NCBI GenBank assembly: GCA_028283605.1
Contig: JAPWKH010000003.1
Span: forward strand, 48,112 to 112,111
Direction: 5' to 3'
Length of the DNA: 64,000 nt
From: Arachidicoccus sp.
GTDB lineage: Bacteria > Bacteroidota > Bacteroidia > Chitinophagales > Chitinophagaceae
The notes under the pieces are model-generated. The model worked only from the letters and a program-made list of their open reading frames with translations, had not been told where the DNA came from and did not search any database. The number at the start of each line of letters is the position of its first letter. The stretch's first letter is position 1. A program made the translations under genes and the position numbers. Of the stretch, positions 9,233 to 18,467 are shown piece by piece.

Positions 9233-10105
9233 ATGAATACAAGAAGACACTTTATAAAACAAACCGGAGCTGTTGTCGCAGGAGCATGGTTGCTGCCCTC
9301 GCTTGTAACCAAACGCTCGACTAAAAACATAGGCATTCAACTATGGACTGTGCGTGATGTCATTGACAAAGATGTAAAAGGAACTATTCGACAAATCGCG
9401 GAAGACGGTTATAAGGATGTCGAGATTTTCTTTTATTCTTCTGACCACAAGCTTTGGGGATTAAGTGGAAATGAATTTAAAAAATTATTGGATGCAACCG
9501 GTTTAAAATCTTCAAGCGGGCATTATATTTTCGGAAAGTATTTTAACAATGGTAATCTCGATGAAGTGCATTTGTCTATAGATATAGCGCATGCTTTAGA
9601 CAACGAATACATTACCATTCCAAGCATTAATGATAAATTTAAAAATACATTGGACGCCTGCAAAGCAACAGCAGAAAAGTTCAACAAGTTGGGTGAATTT
9701 TGTAAAAAAGAAGGATTGAAACTCGCGTATCACAATCACAACATCGAGTTTAAACAATTCGGCGATACTTATGGCTACGAAGTGTTTTTGAAAGAAACGG
9801 ATCCTGCGCTCGTTAATTTTGAAATGGATATTTATTGGTTGATAAATGCCGGGAAAGACCCGGTTGCTTTGTTCAATCAGTTTCCCGGTCGTTTCCCAAT
9901 GTGGCATGTGAAAGACATGGATAAAAATAACCGAGAAGAAAATACCGAAGTCGGCAAAGGAAGTATCGATTTTAAAACGATTTTTGCCAGTGCAAAAAAG
10001 TCAGGCTTGAAACATTTTTATGTAGAACAGGAAAGTAATTATCAGCCAGATATTATGGGTGCAGCGAAAGCCGATTATGATTACATAAAACGAGAACTAA
10101 TATAA
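9233..10105 (+). CDS. Exported sugar phosphate isomerase/epimerase family protein
   Basis: A 290-residue xylose-isomerase-like TIM barrel. The ATG at 9233 gives a clean twin-arginine signal (NTRRHFIKQTGAVVAGAWLL); an in-frame TTG three codons earlier is less likely. Metal ligands appear as His/Glu in LAYHNHNIEF, Asp in FEMDIYWL, His in PMWHVKDMD and Glu in YVEQESNY. This KDMD/NREEN arrangement is frequent in Bacteroidota proteins next to DUF1080 and Gfo/Idh genes. It is the last gene of the forward run and is followed at once by a strong two-way terminator. It is probably periplasmic and works on the same keto sugar as its neighbours (inference). Confidence 0.85.
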   Translation: MNTRRHFIKQTGAVVAGAWLLPSLVTKRSTKNIGIQLWTVRDVIDKDVKGTIRQIAEDGYKDVEIFFYSSDHKLWGLSGNEFKKLLDATGLKSSSGHYIFGKYFNNGNLDEVHLSIDIAHALDNEYITIPSINDKFKNTLDACKATAEKFNKLGEFCKKEGLKLAYHNHNIEFKQFGDTYGYEVFLKETDPALVNFEMDIYWLINAGKDPVALFNQFPGRFPMWHVKDMDKNNREENTEVGKGSIDFKTIFASAKKSGLKHFYVEQESNYQPDIMGAAKADYDYIKRELI

Positions 10106-10136
10106 AAAAGCGGAAGAAAATTCTTCCGCTTTTCAT
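10104..10136. terminator. Bidirectional rho-independent terminator
   Basis: A run of A, then AGCGGAAGAA and TTCTTCCGCT (10109-10118 with 10121-10130) forming a near-perfect stem, then a run of T. It lies between the convergent sugar operon and the second DUF1080 gene and can end transcription from both sides. Confidence 0.8.
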
Positions 10137-10153
10137 TTGATATAAATTCTCAG

Positions 10154-10912
10154 TTAATTAAGTTCTCTTACCCAAATATTTCTAAAGCTGATAGGTTTGC
10201 TTTTATCGCCGTGCGCCTGTAATTTAATGGTCGATGCGCCGTGCGCTTTATAAAACGGTTTGCCGATATACAATGTTTGCCCTTTCAGTTCAAAATGATT
10301 TTGCACCAATACGCCGTTGAAAAATACGGTAACATAAGCCGGCGTGAGCAATGCGCCGTTTGCATCAAATGTAGGCGCAATCCAAATAACGTCATACGAT
10401 TGCCATTCACCAGGTTTCTTTGCAGGATTTGCCAAAGGAACAGATTGTTTGTAAATAGCGCCTGCCTGCCCGTTGGTGTATGTTTTATTGTTGTAAGAAT
10501 CCAACACTTGCAATTCATACCCATCGTCGCCTGCACCCGTGGATGCAAGGAAAATGCCGCTGTTGCCGCGCGCCTGACCTTCGCCTTGAATGTCCAAAGG
10601 TTCTTTCCATTCAATGTGCAACTGATAGTTTTTAAAAGCTTGTTTTGTTTGAATGTTACCGCTTTTTTTATTTACGGTAAGTATTCCGTCTTTCACAATC
10701 CAATCGGCAGGTTGTTCAGGATGGTCTGCCAAAACCCATTGGTCAAGATTTTTCCCATCAAATAAAATAATGGCATCGGAAGGTGCATCGCCGAAATGGA
10801 TTCCGGGCGTAACTATCGGTGGCACAGGCGTGTAAACTTCTGTATCTTCGGGCTTTTGCGCATTAACCCAAACAATGCTCAATGTAAATAAACTCAGAAA
10901 AAAACGTTTCAT
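10154..10912 (-). CDS. DUF1080 / 3-keto-disaccharide hydrolase domain protein (second copy)
   Basis: A 252-residue secreted protein on the opposite strand. The signal peptide is MKRFFLSLFTLSIVWVNAQ. A proline-rich stretch (VYTPVPPIVTPG) leads into the DUF1080 fold: AIILFDGKNLDQWVLAD, EWKEPLDIQGEGQARGNSG and GYELQVLDSYNN. It differs clearly from the first copy, which has no GEGQARGNSG insert, so the two may cleave different keto-glycosides. It converges on the forward operon across a shared terminator and has its own promoter region upstream (beyond 10912). Members of the family remove the 3-keto sugar from glycosides. Substrate unknown. Confidence 0.87.
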   Translation of the reverse strand: MKRFFLSLFTLSIVWVNAQKPEDTEVYTPVPPIVTPGIHFGDAPSDAIILFDGKNLDQWVLADHPEQPADWIVKDGILTVNKKSGNIQTKQAFKNYQLHIEWKEPLDIQGEGQARGNSGIFLASTGAGDDGYELQVLDSYNNKTYTNGQAGAIYKQSVPLANPAKKPGEWQSYDVIWIAPTFDANGALLTPAYVTVFFNGVLVQNHFELKGQTLYIGKPFYKAHGASTIKLQAHGDKSKPISFRNIWVRELN

Positions 10913-11472
10913 AATATTTAATTTTTCAATTAGAACTCGAATAAAGATAATACATGCGCATTATTGTGTTGTAATAAAAGTTTCACAACGTGCTAAAATA
11001 CGCCTAATTGGTAGTTTGAAATTGATGTATCCGATTTGCTATGTAGATTGTTCAACTTATAAAATTTGTTATACTTTTTATGTTGATGTTTTATCAAATA
11101 GTTATCATTATTTTTTAAACATCATAACAAAGAACCTTTTCCACAAAGCAACAGGATATTGTCTCATCCTTCGCGAGGAACATTTGAATAACCACAATTG
11201 ACGGTACGTTAAATCTTACCGTTTCTCCGATAAGATATAATTTAAGTTCCCTATTTTAATTTGACCTTCCTTATACACTCTGGCAAACAATCCTCCTTGA
11301 AGAGAGAATTGTAGTTTGCCAAAGAAAAACAGATGTTTCCGTATTTAAAATACCCGATAGTTGATAATGCCAATAGTGACAAAATTGAGAAATAATATTT
11401 TCTTAATCTTTTGCAAAGGCATTCCGGCTAATGGAAATTTATTTTTGCCCCCAATTAAGAACGAGTAAACTT
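10913..11472. other. 560-base gap with no intact gene
   Basis: This gap must hold the promoters for the reverse DUF1080 gene and for the forward sigma-factor gene. Inside it I see a remnant of a MOSC-domain gene (11216-11344, annotated separately) and a hairpin-forming pair TGGCAAAC (11281-11288) / GTTTGCCA (11314-11321) that overlaps the remnant. I recognise nothing in the remainder. Confidence 0.5.
11216..11344 (-). pseudogene. Remnant of a MOSC-domain protein (C-terminal end only)
   Basis: The minus strand reads about 42 codons without interruption between two stops: RKHLFFFGKLQFSLQGG, then LFARVYKEGQIKIGN, then a short tail and TAA. The phrase GGLFARVYKEGQIKIGN matches the closing strand of MOSC-domain (molybdenum-cofactor sulfurase-like) proteins, where GG(V/I)FA-V-EG-I-VGD is typical. 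No start codon, upstream domain or catalytic Cys is present, so this would be the last fifth of a lost gene. The match is short; chance similarity cannot be excluded without a search. Confidence 0.4.
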
Positions 11473-12078
11473 ATGGAAATATATACAGATACAAATATCA
11501 TTCATCAATTACAAGAAGATGATGAGCGTGCTTTTGCATATGTCTATGAAAAATACCACAATGCAGTTTATGCTAATATCCTCAAACTTGTAGGGAACAA
11601 AACCGATGCGGAAGATATACTTCAGGACGTTTTTGTATTGCTTTGGAATAATCGTTTGAAATTTACGGAGCGACACAAAATAGCAGGTTGGTTGTTTTCG
11701 GCAAGCTATTATAAATCATTGGAATTTTTGAGAAAGTCTGTTAAGCGGAGTATTTTGGAATTTGAAAACAATAAATTTGATATAGGAATCGATACCAATA
11801 CAATTCCCGATACCGAAATGGTTTATGAAGAACGACTTGCTATTCTCAATAATGGAATTGAACAACTTTCCCCGCAAAAAAAATCTGCCTTTACACTTTG
11901 TCGCATTTATGGAAAATCCTATGAGGAAGCTGCAGACCAGATGGGTTTATCTGCAGAAACAATCAAGGGATATGTCAAAGATTCTGCAAAATTTTTAAAG
12001 CATTATGCTTCAATACAGGCAGTTTCGCCGGTATCGGCTTTTACGCTTTATTGTTTAATCAGTTTTTTTTTGATTTAG
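11473..12078 (+). CDS. RNA polymerase ECF sigma factor (FecI-like, Bacteroidota SusC/D type)
   Basis: A 201-residue sigma-70 family protein, started at the ATG preceding EIYTDTNIIHQLQEDDERA; an upstream in-frame start adds 14 unconvincing residues. Region 2 reads YHNAVYANILKLVGNKTDAE then DILQDVFVLLWNN. Region 4 reads LSPQKKSAFTLCRIYGKS, then YEEAADQMGLSAETIKGYV, a helix-turn-helix for the -35 box. The C-terminus ends in a hydrophobic stretch (VSAFTLYCLISFFLI), unusual for a soluble sigma factor but common in this Bacteroidota subgroup. A FecR anti-sigma gene and a SusC/SusD pair follow, so it should switch on the uptake operon when substrate is sensed at the outer membrane. Confidence 0.92.
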   Translation: MEIYTDTNIIHQLQEDDERAFAYVYEKYHNAVYANILKLVGNKTDAEDILQDVFVLLWNNRLKFTERHKIAGWLFSASYYKSLEFLRKSVKRSILEFENNKFDIGIDTNTIPDTEMVYEERLAILNNGIEQLSPQKKSAFTLCRIYGKSYEEAADQMGLSAETIKGYVKDSAKFLKHYASIQAVSPVSAFTLYCLISFFLI

Positions 12079-12150
12079 TGAAACAAGGTAATAATTCCTT
12101 AATAGCATTTACCACCCCCCTTTTCAATAATACTACATTTTATATTATAG

Positions 12151-13230
12151 ATGGAAAATTTAAAATTTCTTCTTGAAAGATACCAAAAGGGTATTGCAAC
12201 AACAGCTGAGAAAAGAACGCTTTTAGATAAATTGGACATGGACGAAAATACTTTGCGCGAATGGCTGCAAACAGAATTTGACAAGACATTGGGCGACAAT
12301 GAAAGGTTGTTAAGTGACAACAAATCTAAAAAAATTTTTAAAAAAATACTTGACAATACATCTCAGGAACCTGAAAAAAAAATTCACATTCTGAGAAAAA
12401 GAAAGGTATATAAATGGGTGGCCGCAGCCTGTGCCGGCATTCTTTTTCTATGGGGGTTAAATACAGTTTATACCAGTAAAAAAACAGGAAAGAATCATAT
12501 CGTTTCGATAAAGACAGACAAATCAAAGCCGATATGGTTAAAACGCATTTCGAACGATGGAAACGCGATAATGACAACCGTTTTGGAAGATGGTACAAAG
12601 GTTTCATTGTCACCGAAAAGTTCCATTGCATATAATTCGTCTTCCGATACTGTAACACGTGCTGTTTTATTGGAAGGATTAGCAGAATTTCACGTTATGC
12701 ACGATGAAAAACACCCTTTTACAGTACGTGCAAACGGCATTATAATTACGGATTTGGGAACGGTATTTTCCGTAAATTCTTTCTGTCATAAAGTGCAGGT
12801 AAAGTTGTTTAAAGGAAAAGTCATGATTCATTCTTCGTGTAAAGAATTGGCAATGAAAGATACTTATCTGAAGCCGGGCGAACAGTTTGATTTGTCGGTA
12901 CAAGGAAAACTTACTATTTCCGATTTCAGGGAAAATACAGATAACAAGGTCGTAAAAGACAAAATCATAAAAGCTGTACCTGTTCAACCGTTTTTGCCTG
13001 AACATAGGGACAGCTTTATTTTCAATCAAACATCCTTGGCTGAAGTGTTTGACAAGATGAGCAATATGTATAACAGACAAATCAATTATAACATAAAACA
13101 AGTTAAAACCATGTCGTTTTCGGGTACAATCAATCGTTCGGATTCTATGCGAACAATATTAAAAGTGATATGCAGCACAAACGATTTGAATTGTAAGGAT
13201 AGCGCCGGCAGCATCTTTATTTACAAATAA
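12151..13230 (+). CDS. FecR-family anti-sigma factor
   Basis: A 359-residue inner-membrane protein. Residues 1-85 form a cytoplasmic part that should hold the sigma factor. One membrane helix follows (about 89-107, VAAACAGILFLWGLNTVYT). The periplasmic part has the FecR domain (ILEDGTKVSLSPKSSIAYN; GLAEFHVMHDEKHPFTVRA; GTVFSVNSF) and a C-terminal DUF4974-like domain (FNQTSLAEVFDKMSNMYNR) that contacts the N-terminal signalling region of SusC. It follows the sigma gene by 72 bases. In known systems, substrate binding to the SusC receptor relays through FecR to release or activate the sigma factor. Confidence 0.92.
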   Translation: MENLKFLLERYQKGIATTAEKRTLLDKLDMDENTLREWLQTEFDKTLGDNERLLSDNKSKKIFKKILDNTSQEPEKKIHILRKRKVYKWVAAACAGILFLWGLNTVYTSKKTGKNHIVSIKTDKSKPIWLKRISNDGNAIMTTVLEDGTKVSLSPKSSIAYNSSSDTVTRAVLLEGLAEFHVMHDEKHPFTVRANGIIITDLGTVFSVNSFCHKVQVKLFKGKVMIHSSCKELAMKDTYLKPGEQFDLSVQGKLTISDFRENTDNKVVKDKIIKAVPVQPFLPEHRDSFIFNQTSLAEVFDKMSNMYNRQINYNIKQVKTMSFSGTINRSDSMRTILKVICSTNDLNCKDSAGSIFIYK

Positions 13231-13321
13231 ATAAAATAAACTTTTATACGAAACCAAAAATGCCACAGAAGTGTGGGGTGTCAATGTATTGTCCAAAATT
13301 TTTAATAAAGCATAAAAATCT

Positions 13322-16300
13322 ATGTACTACAAGTTTAAACAATGGAAAAGGTTACTCTCATTTATTTTTTTTGTGGCGTCAGGTATTATTACGCATGCGC
13401 AAAGCGTTGCAAAAATAAAGGGGGCAGTTACCACCGATGAAACAGGTGAGTTGCTAATAAAAGTAGCCGTTACGGCGCATGAGCAGGGGAGCAATGCAGA
13501 ACAGCACACAATGACTGATGTAAATGGATTATTCGTATTTAACAATCTAGTAGCCGGGCATAAATATGATTTTACATTTACGTATACAGGTTACGAAATA
13601 TACATAGTAAAGGATTATATGGTAAATGCAGACAACAATAACAGCCTTTTGGTAAAAATGACGCAAAAGGTTAATCAAATGGAAGACGTTGTTATTGTTG
13701 GTTATGGCACACAAAAGAAAATTAATCTTACGGGTGCAGTAACGCAAGTAGGCGGTGAAGTTTTAGAAAACAAATCTTTGCCTAACGTTACACAAGGCTT
13801 ACAGGGCATGATTCCGAACCTGAACCTGATAATGGGCGATGGCAAACCAATTCAGTCGCCCGTGTATAACGTACGCGGAAATCCATCCATCGGGCAAGGA
13901 GGTAATGCATTGGTGTTGATTGATGGTGTACAGGGCGACCCGAGCTTGTTGAATCCAAACGACATTGCTTCCGTTACTGTGTTGAAAGATGCTTCTTCTG
14001 CTGCGGTTTATGGGGCGCGTGCAGCGTATGGTGTGGTATTGATTACCACCAAATCACCAAAGAAAGGATCTGCATCCATTACATATTCTTCGGACTATGC
14101 TTCCAAAAAACCAACTGTGGTGCCGGACATTGTAAGCAATGGCTATCAGTATGCGCTGATGTTCGATTCTGCATGGTCATCATGGAATAACGGACAAATC
14201 CCTCAGAATATCAATAAAACGCAACCTTTCTCAATGGCTTATTTGGCAGCATTGAAGCAGCATAATGATGACCCGAGTTTGCCGAAAGCTGCTGTAGACC
14301 CAACCACCGGAAACTATGTGTATTACGGCAATACCAATTGGTATGATTTGCTGTACAAAAAGAATCTTGGTGCAATGAGTCAAAACTTGTCTGTTTCGGG
14401 AAGTACCGATAAAGCAAGTTATTATGTAAGCGGAAGGTATTATAATCAAAAAGGTCTTTTTCGTTACAACTCCGACAATTACAACATGTACAACCTCACA
14501 GCGAAGGGATCTGTACAGGCTACGCCGTGGTTATTAATTACCAACAGCACATGGTTCGACAGCAGGTTTTATCACAATCCGTTGAACGTAGGCGAAGGCG
14601 GCGGTATTTGGCGCAACATGGCGGACAATTCACAACCAAGTTCTGTGATGTTTAACCCCGATGGAACCCTTACTGCTTCGGCTGCATACGGCGTTGGCGA
14701 TTTTTGGTATGGAAAGAATGGTATAGATATGAGAACACAGGAAATCAAAAATACATCAGCTTTTACGGCAACATTTTTAAACGACCATTTTCATATCAAA
14801 GGCGATTTGACTTTTCAGAATCTGCGCTTAAATCAAGACCAGATTCGTGTGCAGCTTCCATATAGTCTTGCGCCGGGCGTTATTTCTTATCTGGGTACAA
14901 ATTATAACGATATTTCAGCGACAAGGCAAACGACCAATTACCTCGCGACCAATTTGTATGCAGATTATGACCATACTTTCGAAAAAGACCATTATTTCAA
15001 AATATTGCTTGGTTATAATTATGAGCAATCTGTGTACAACAATATTTCCGTTACCAGAAACGGCTTAGTGTATGGCGATGCAAAGGATTTGAGCCTTGCA
15101 ACAGGCAACAATATATCTACTTCCGGCGGCTATGAAAAATGGGCAATCTTGGGCGGCTTTGGCAGAATCAACTATGCGTTCAGGGATAAATATTTGCTGG
15201 AACTGGATGCGCGTTATGATGGATCATCTAAATTTCCGCATGACCAGACTTATGGATTTTTCCCATCTGCATCCGCCGGCTGGAACATATCAAAAGAAGC
15301 ATTCTGGCACGTGTCTCCAAAGTTTATTTCTAATCTAAAAATCAGAGGCTCTTACGGTTCTTTGGGCAACGGTAATATTTCATCTTACCAATATGAAGAA
15401 CTTTTCTCTATCTCCAAATCCAGTCGTGTGCTGAACGGAACACAGCCTCAATATACAAGCGTACCGGGATTAATTCCCGACGGATTGACGTGGGAAACTG
15501 CTACCACCGCAGATATAGGGTTAGACCTTTCAATGTTGTCCAATCGTCTTGATTTTACTGGAGATATTTACCGTCGTAAAACAAGCAATATGTATGTAGT
15601 GGGTCCAACATATCCTGCAGTATTGGGTACAGGCTCGCCGAAAGGCAACTTTGCCGGTATGCGTACAAACGGCTGGGAAGCAAATATCAGTTGGAAAGAC
15701 CAGTTCAGTCTCTCCAATAAGGCATTCCATTATAATATCGGTTTCTGGATGTCTGATTATATATCAACCATTACAAAATATATCGGTAATTCTACTGGCT
15801 TACTAAGTGATTATTATCCGGGTGAAAAATTGGGCGAAATATGGGGTTATGTGGATGACGGATACTGGACAGCAGATAATGTAGCACAGGCTAAAGCATT
15901 TCAGCCTTTGGTAAAATCTACCAATAACGGTACATGGCTGCCTGGCGATATTAAGTTTAAAGACCTGAATGGCGACGGAGTTATTAACAACGGTTCCAAT
16001 ACATTAAGCGACCACGGAGATACTAAGATAATCGGTAATTCAACGCCGAGATATCAGTTCGGCTTCAATTTGGGCGGTGACTGGGATAATTTTTTTATAA
16101 GCGCTTTCTTTCAAGGTGTGCTGAAACAAAACTGGTATCCAGGTTCGGAAGCAGATGCTTTTTGGGGACAATATAACAGACCGTATAACTACTTGATGAA
16201 ATCTCAATTAGGCAACATCTGGTCGCCGACAAACACGGATGCTTATTTTCCAAGATACAGTGGATATGTGGCACAAAACGGAAGCGGCGAACTGGCTGTA

Positions 16301-16591
16301 AATCAAACGAAATATTTGCAAAGCGTTCGCTACATCAGATTAAAAAATATACAAGTCGGTTACAATTTCCCTAAGAGCTTCTTCAAGAAAATTCCTATCA
16401 GCAACGCCCGCTTGTATGTATCGGGTGATAACTTATGGACAGCGTCTCCTTTTTATAAACACACAAAAGCGCTGGATGTAGAAAATATAGGGAAATCGGA
16501 TGTTGTACTCACCGGAAGTTCCAATAACGGCAACGGCAACAACTATCCTATCCTTAAAAGCTACACGGTAGGTGTATTAGTTAATTTTTAA
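13322..16591 (+). CDS. SusC/RagA family TonB-linked outer membrane transporter
   Basis: A 1089-residue outer-membrane receptor. The signal peptide ends near residue 27 (ITHAQ). Next come a carboxypeptidase-regulatory-like beta domain (about 32-110), the plug (VVIVGYGTQKKINLTGAV from about residue 122; DGVQGDPSLLNPNDIASVTV; DASSAAVYGARAAYGV), and a barrel ending in the aromatic-terminated strand ...SYTVGVLVNF typical of outer-membrane insertion. It imports oligomeric or otherwise bulky substrates with its SusD partner, which lies 20 bases downstream. FecI/FecR genes upstream imply trans-envelope control. The co-transcribed phosphodiesterase suggests a phosphorylated or nucleotide-like substrate rather than plain starch (inference). 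Confidence 0.95.
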   Translation: MYYKFKQWKRLLSFIFFVASGIITHAQSVAKIKGAVTTDETGELLIKVAVTAHEQGSNAEQHTMTDVNGLFVFNNLVAGHKYDFTFTYTGYEIYIVKDYMVNADNNNSLLVKMTQKVNQMEDVVIVGYGTQKKINLTGAVTQVGGEVLENKSLPNVTQGLQGMIPNLNLIMGDGKPIQSPVYNVRGNPSIGQGGNALVLIDGVQGDPSLLNPNDIASVTVLKDASSAAVYGARAAYGVVLITTKSPKKGSASITYSSDYASKKPTVVPDIVSNGYQYALMFDSAWSSWNNGQIPQNINKTQPFSMAYLAALKQHNDDPSLPKAAVDPTTGNYVYYGNTNWYDLLYKKNLGAMSQNLSVSGSTDKASYYVSGRYYNQKGLFRYNSDNYNMYNLTAKGSVQATPWLLITNSTWFDSRFYHNPLNVGEGGGIWRNMADNSQPSSVMFNPDGTLTASAAYGVGDFWYGKNGIDMRTQEIKNTSAFTATFLNDHFHIKGDLTFQNLRLNQDQIRVQLPYSLAPGVISYLGTNYNDISATRQTTNYLATNLYADYDHTFEKDHYFKILLGYNYEQSVYNNISVTRNGLVYGDAKDLSLATGNNISTSGGYEKWAILGGFGRINYAFRDKYLLELDARYDGSSKFPHDQTYGFFPSASAGWNISKEAFWHVSPKFISNLKIRGSYGSLGNGNISSYQYEELFSISKSSRVLNGTQPQYTSVPGLIPDGLTWETATTADIGLDLSMLSNRLDFTGDIYRRKTSNMYVVGPTYPAVLGTGSPKGNFAGMRTNGWEANISWKDQFSLSNKAFHYNIGFWMSDYISTITKYIGNSTGLLSDYYPGEKLGEIWGYVDDGYWTADNVAQAKAFQPLVKSTNNGTWLPGDIKFKDLNGDGVINNGSNTLSDHGDTKIIGNSTPRYQFGFNLGGDWDNFFISAFFQGVLKQNWYPGSEADAFWGQYNRPYNYLMKSQLGNIWSPTNTDAYFPRYSGYVAQNGSGELAVNQTKYLQSVRYIRLKNIQVGYNFPKSFFKKIPISNARLYVSGDNLWTASPFYKHTKALDVENIGKSDVVLTGSSNNGNGNNYPILKSYTVGVLVNF

Positions 16592-16611
16592 AACAAAATT
16601 TATTAATAGGT

Positions 16612-18396
16612 ATGTTACAAATTAAAACGAATCGAAATATTGTTATTCTTTATATGGTAGCTTGTATGTTTTATGCTTGCACCAAAGAACTTAACCAAGC
16701 TCCTGTAAGCCAGGCGGATAAAACAGCAATATTTGGCAGCCAGGACGGGCTTCAGTTGTATGCCAATTCTTTTTACAACATATTGCCCGGCATATCGGAT
16801 ATTTATAAAACAGACCCAAGTCTTTCGGATTACGGAGCGGTTAGCTCTGTCCCAAGTTTTATTGTGCCGGGAGCTTACACTTCGGTACAAAGCAGTGGCT
16901 GGACATGGACTGATTTAAGAAACATCAATTATTTTATTGCTGGCCTCGCAGCATCGCCTGTGTCGGAATCCGTAAAGGAAAATTACATGGCACAGGCAAA
17001 ATTTTTCAGGGCTTATTTTTACTATGCAAAAGTACAGCGCTTCGGCGATGTGCCCTGGTATAATACACCGTTAAGTGTGAATGATACGGCATTGTTGTAC
17101 AAAGGAAGAGACTCCCGCGTGTTGATTATGGATTCTATCGTAGCGGATTTAGATTATGCCGCTGCACATATTGCTTCCAATAATGATAATACACGTAGCA
17201 CCATCAGTAAAGGAGTAATATTCGGCTTCAAGTCAAGGGTGTGTTTGTTTGAAGGAACTTTCCGTAAATATCAAACTTCTTACAACCTGCAATCATCGGC
17301 AAATGATTACCTGAAAATGGCTGCTGATGCGGCAGATTCCGTTATGGAAAGTAAAACATACAGCCTGAACACAGCCGGCGACAGCATAGCATACCGTAAT
17401 TTGTTTATAAGCACAGCGCCCATTGCTAGTGAGATAATGCTGGCGAATGTTTCCAGCGTTTCCCTTGCTGTGTATAACGATGCCAACTGGTATTTCACAA
17501 GCGCTACTTACGGACCCCGTTTCAGTTTTATCAAAACATTCATAAATACCTATCTTAATCGTGACGGAACACCATTTACCGACAAGCCGGGTTATGATAC
17601 CATAACATTTATCAACGAAACTCAAAAACGCGACTGGCGTTTGCAGCAAACCATCCGCACGCCGGGCTACACGAGAGTAAACAGCAATGGTTCAACCTCT
17701 CCTGCCCCGCCTGTATTTTCCAATACCTACACAGGTTATCAGCCAATCAAATGGTGTTTAGACGGAACAACTTACGACAACGGCGCAACAAATACTAACT
17801 CTATCAGCTTAATGCGTTATGCAGAAATATTGCTGAACTATGCTGAAGCAAAAGCAGAATTAGGAACGATAACCAATCAGGATTGGACAATGACGATTGG
17901 CGCATTAAGAGCGCGTGCAGGCATCACGGGCGGATTGACTTTATTGCCGACAACAGTAGACAAATATTTGCAAACACATTATTTCCCCGACATTACCGAC
18001 CCGGTTATTTTGGAAATACGTCGCGAGCGCGGAATTGAGCTGGCTTTGGAAGGATTACGTTTTGCCGATTTGACAAGATGGAAAAGAGGCGACCTTTTGC
18101 TCAATACATGGAACGGTATGTATGTACCCAAACTGAATACGCCGATGGATTTGAATGGTGATGGTGTGTCAGATGTTTATTTTTACACTGGTTCCACTCC
18201 TGCAAATCAAATTTCAGGCGTAAACTATATTAATGTTTCGGCTGACCCGCAAAAACTCGACAAAGGTACCTATGGCAACCTGAATTGGTTGGATAATATT
18301 CAAAGAACTTGGGCAGATTATATGTATCTGTACCCAATTCCGTTCAACGATTTACAGCTCAATCCAAAGCTTGAACAAAATACCGGGTGGAAATAA
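16612..18396 (+). CDS. SusD/RagB family nutrient-binding outer membrane lipoprotein
   Basis: A 594-residue lipoprotein with a lipobox ending at Cys23 (MFYAC). The TPR-rich SusD fold is visible: an N-terminal SusD-like part (FRAYFYYAKVQRFGDVPWY, around residues 125-145) and the C-terminal part LMRYAEILLNYAEAKAELG followed by RRERGIELALEGLRFADLT, both signatures of the family. It forms the lid over the SusC barrel and captures substrate at the cell surface. No glycan-binding residues can be assigned by eye, so substrate stays open. It lies 20 bases after susC and 71 bases before the phosphodiesterase start. Confidence 0.95.
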   Translation: MLQIKTNRNIVILYMVACMFYACTKELNQAPVSQADKTAIFGSQDGLQLYANSFYNILPGISDIYKTDPSLSDYGAVSSVPSFIVPGAYTSVQSSGWTWTDLRNINYFIAGLAASPVSESVKENYMAQAKFFRAYFYYAKVQRFGDVPWYNTPLSVNDTALLYKGRDSRVLIMDSIVADLDYAAAHIASNNDNTRSTISKGVIFGFKSRVCLFEGTFRKYQTSYNLQSSANDYLKMAADAADSVMESKTYSLNTAGDSIAYRNLFISTAPIASEIMLANVSSVSLAVYNDANWYFTSATYGPRFSFIKTFINTYLNRDGTPFTDKPGYDTITFINETQKRDWRLQQTIRTPGYTRVNSNGSTSPAPPVFSNTYTGYQPIKWCLDGTTYDNGATNTNSISLMRYAEILLNYAEAKAELGTITNQDWTMTIGALRARAGITGGLTLLPTTVDKYLQTHYFPDITDPVILEIRRERGIELALEGLRFADLTRWKRGDLLLNTWNGMYVPKLNTPMDLNGDGVSDVYFYTGSTPANQISGVNYINVSADPQKLDKGTYGNLNWLDNIQRTWADYMYLYPIPFNDLQLNPKLEQNTGWK

Positions 18397-18467
18397 TTGA
18401 TTATGTTTTTATACAATCTTTCTCCCATTATGAGAAACTATTTCTTATGAATTCAAAAATAAAATTT

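Noticed and set aside
10875..11201. Open frame of about 108 codons in the gap upstream of the second DUF1080 gene
   Set aside because: Low-complexity translation, overlaps the DUF1080 start on the other strand, no domain and no ribosome site.
11281..11321. TGGCAAAC/GTTTGCCA hairpin as an operator for the sigma-factor gene
   Set aside because: It lies inside the MOSC-like remnant and about 150 bases from the sigma-gene start; the pairing is as well explained by former coding sequence.
13263..13276. CCACA/TGTGG hairpin between fecR and susC as a riboswitch or terminator
   Set aside because: Only 5 bp with a 4-base loop and no T-run; too weak to support a function.
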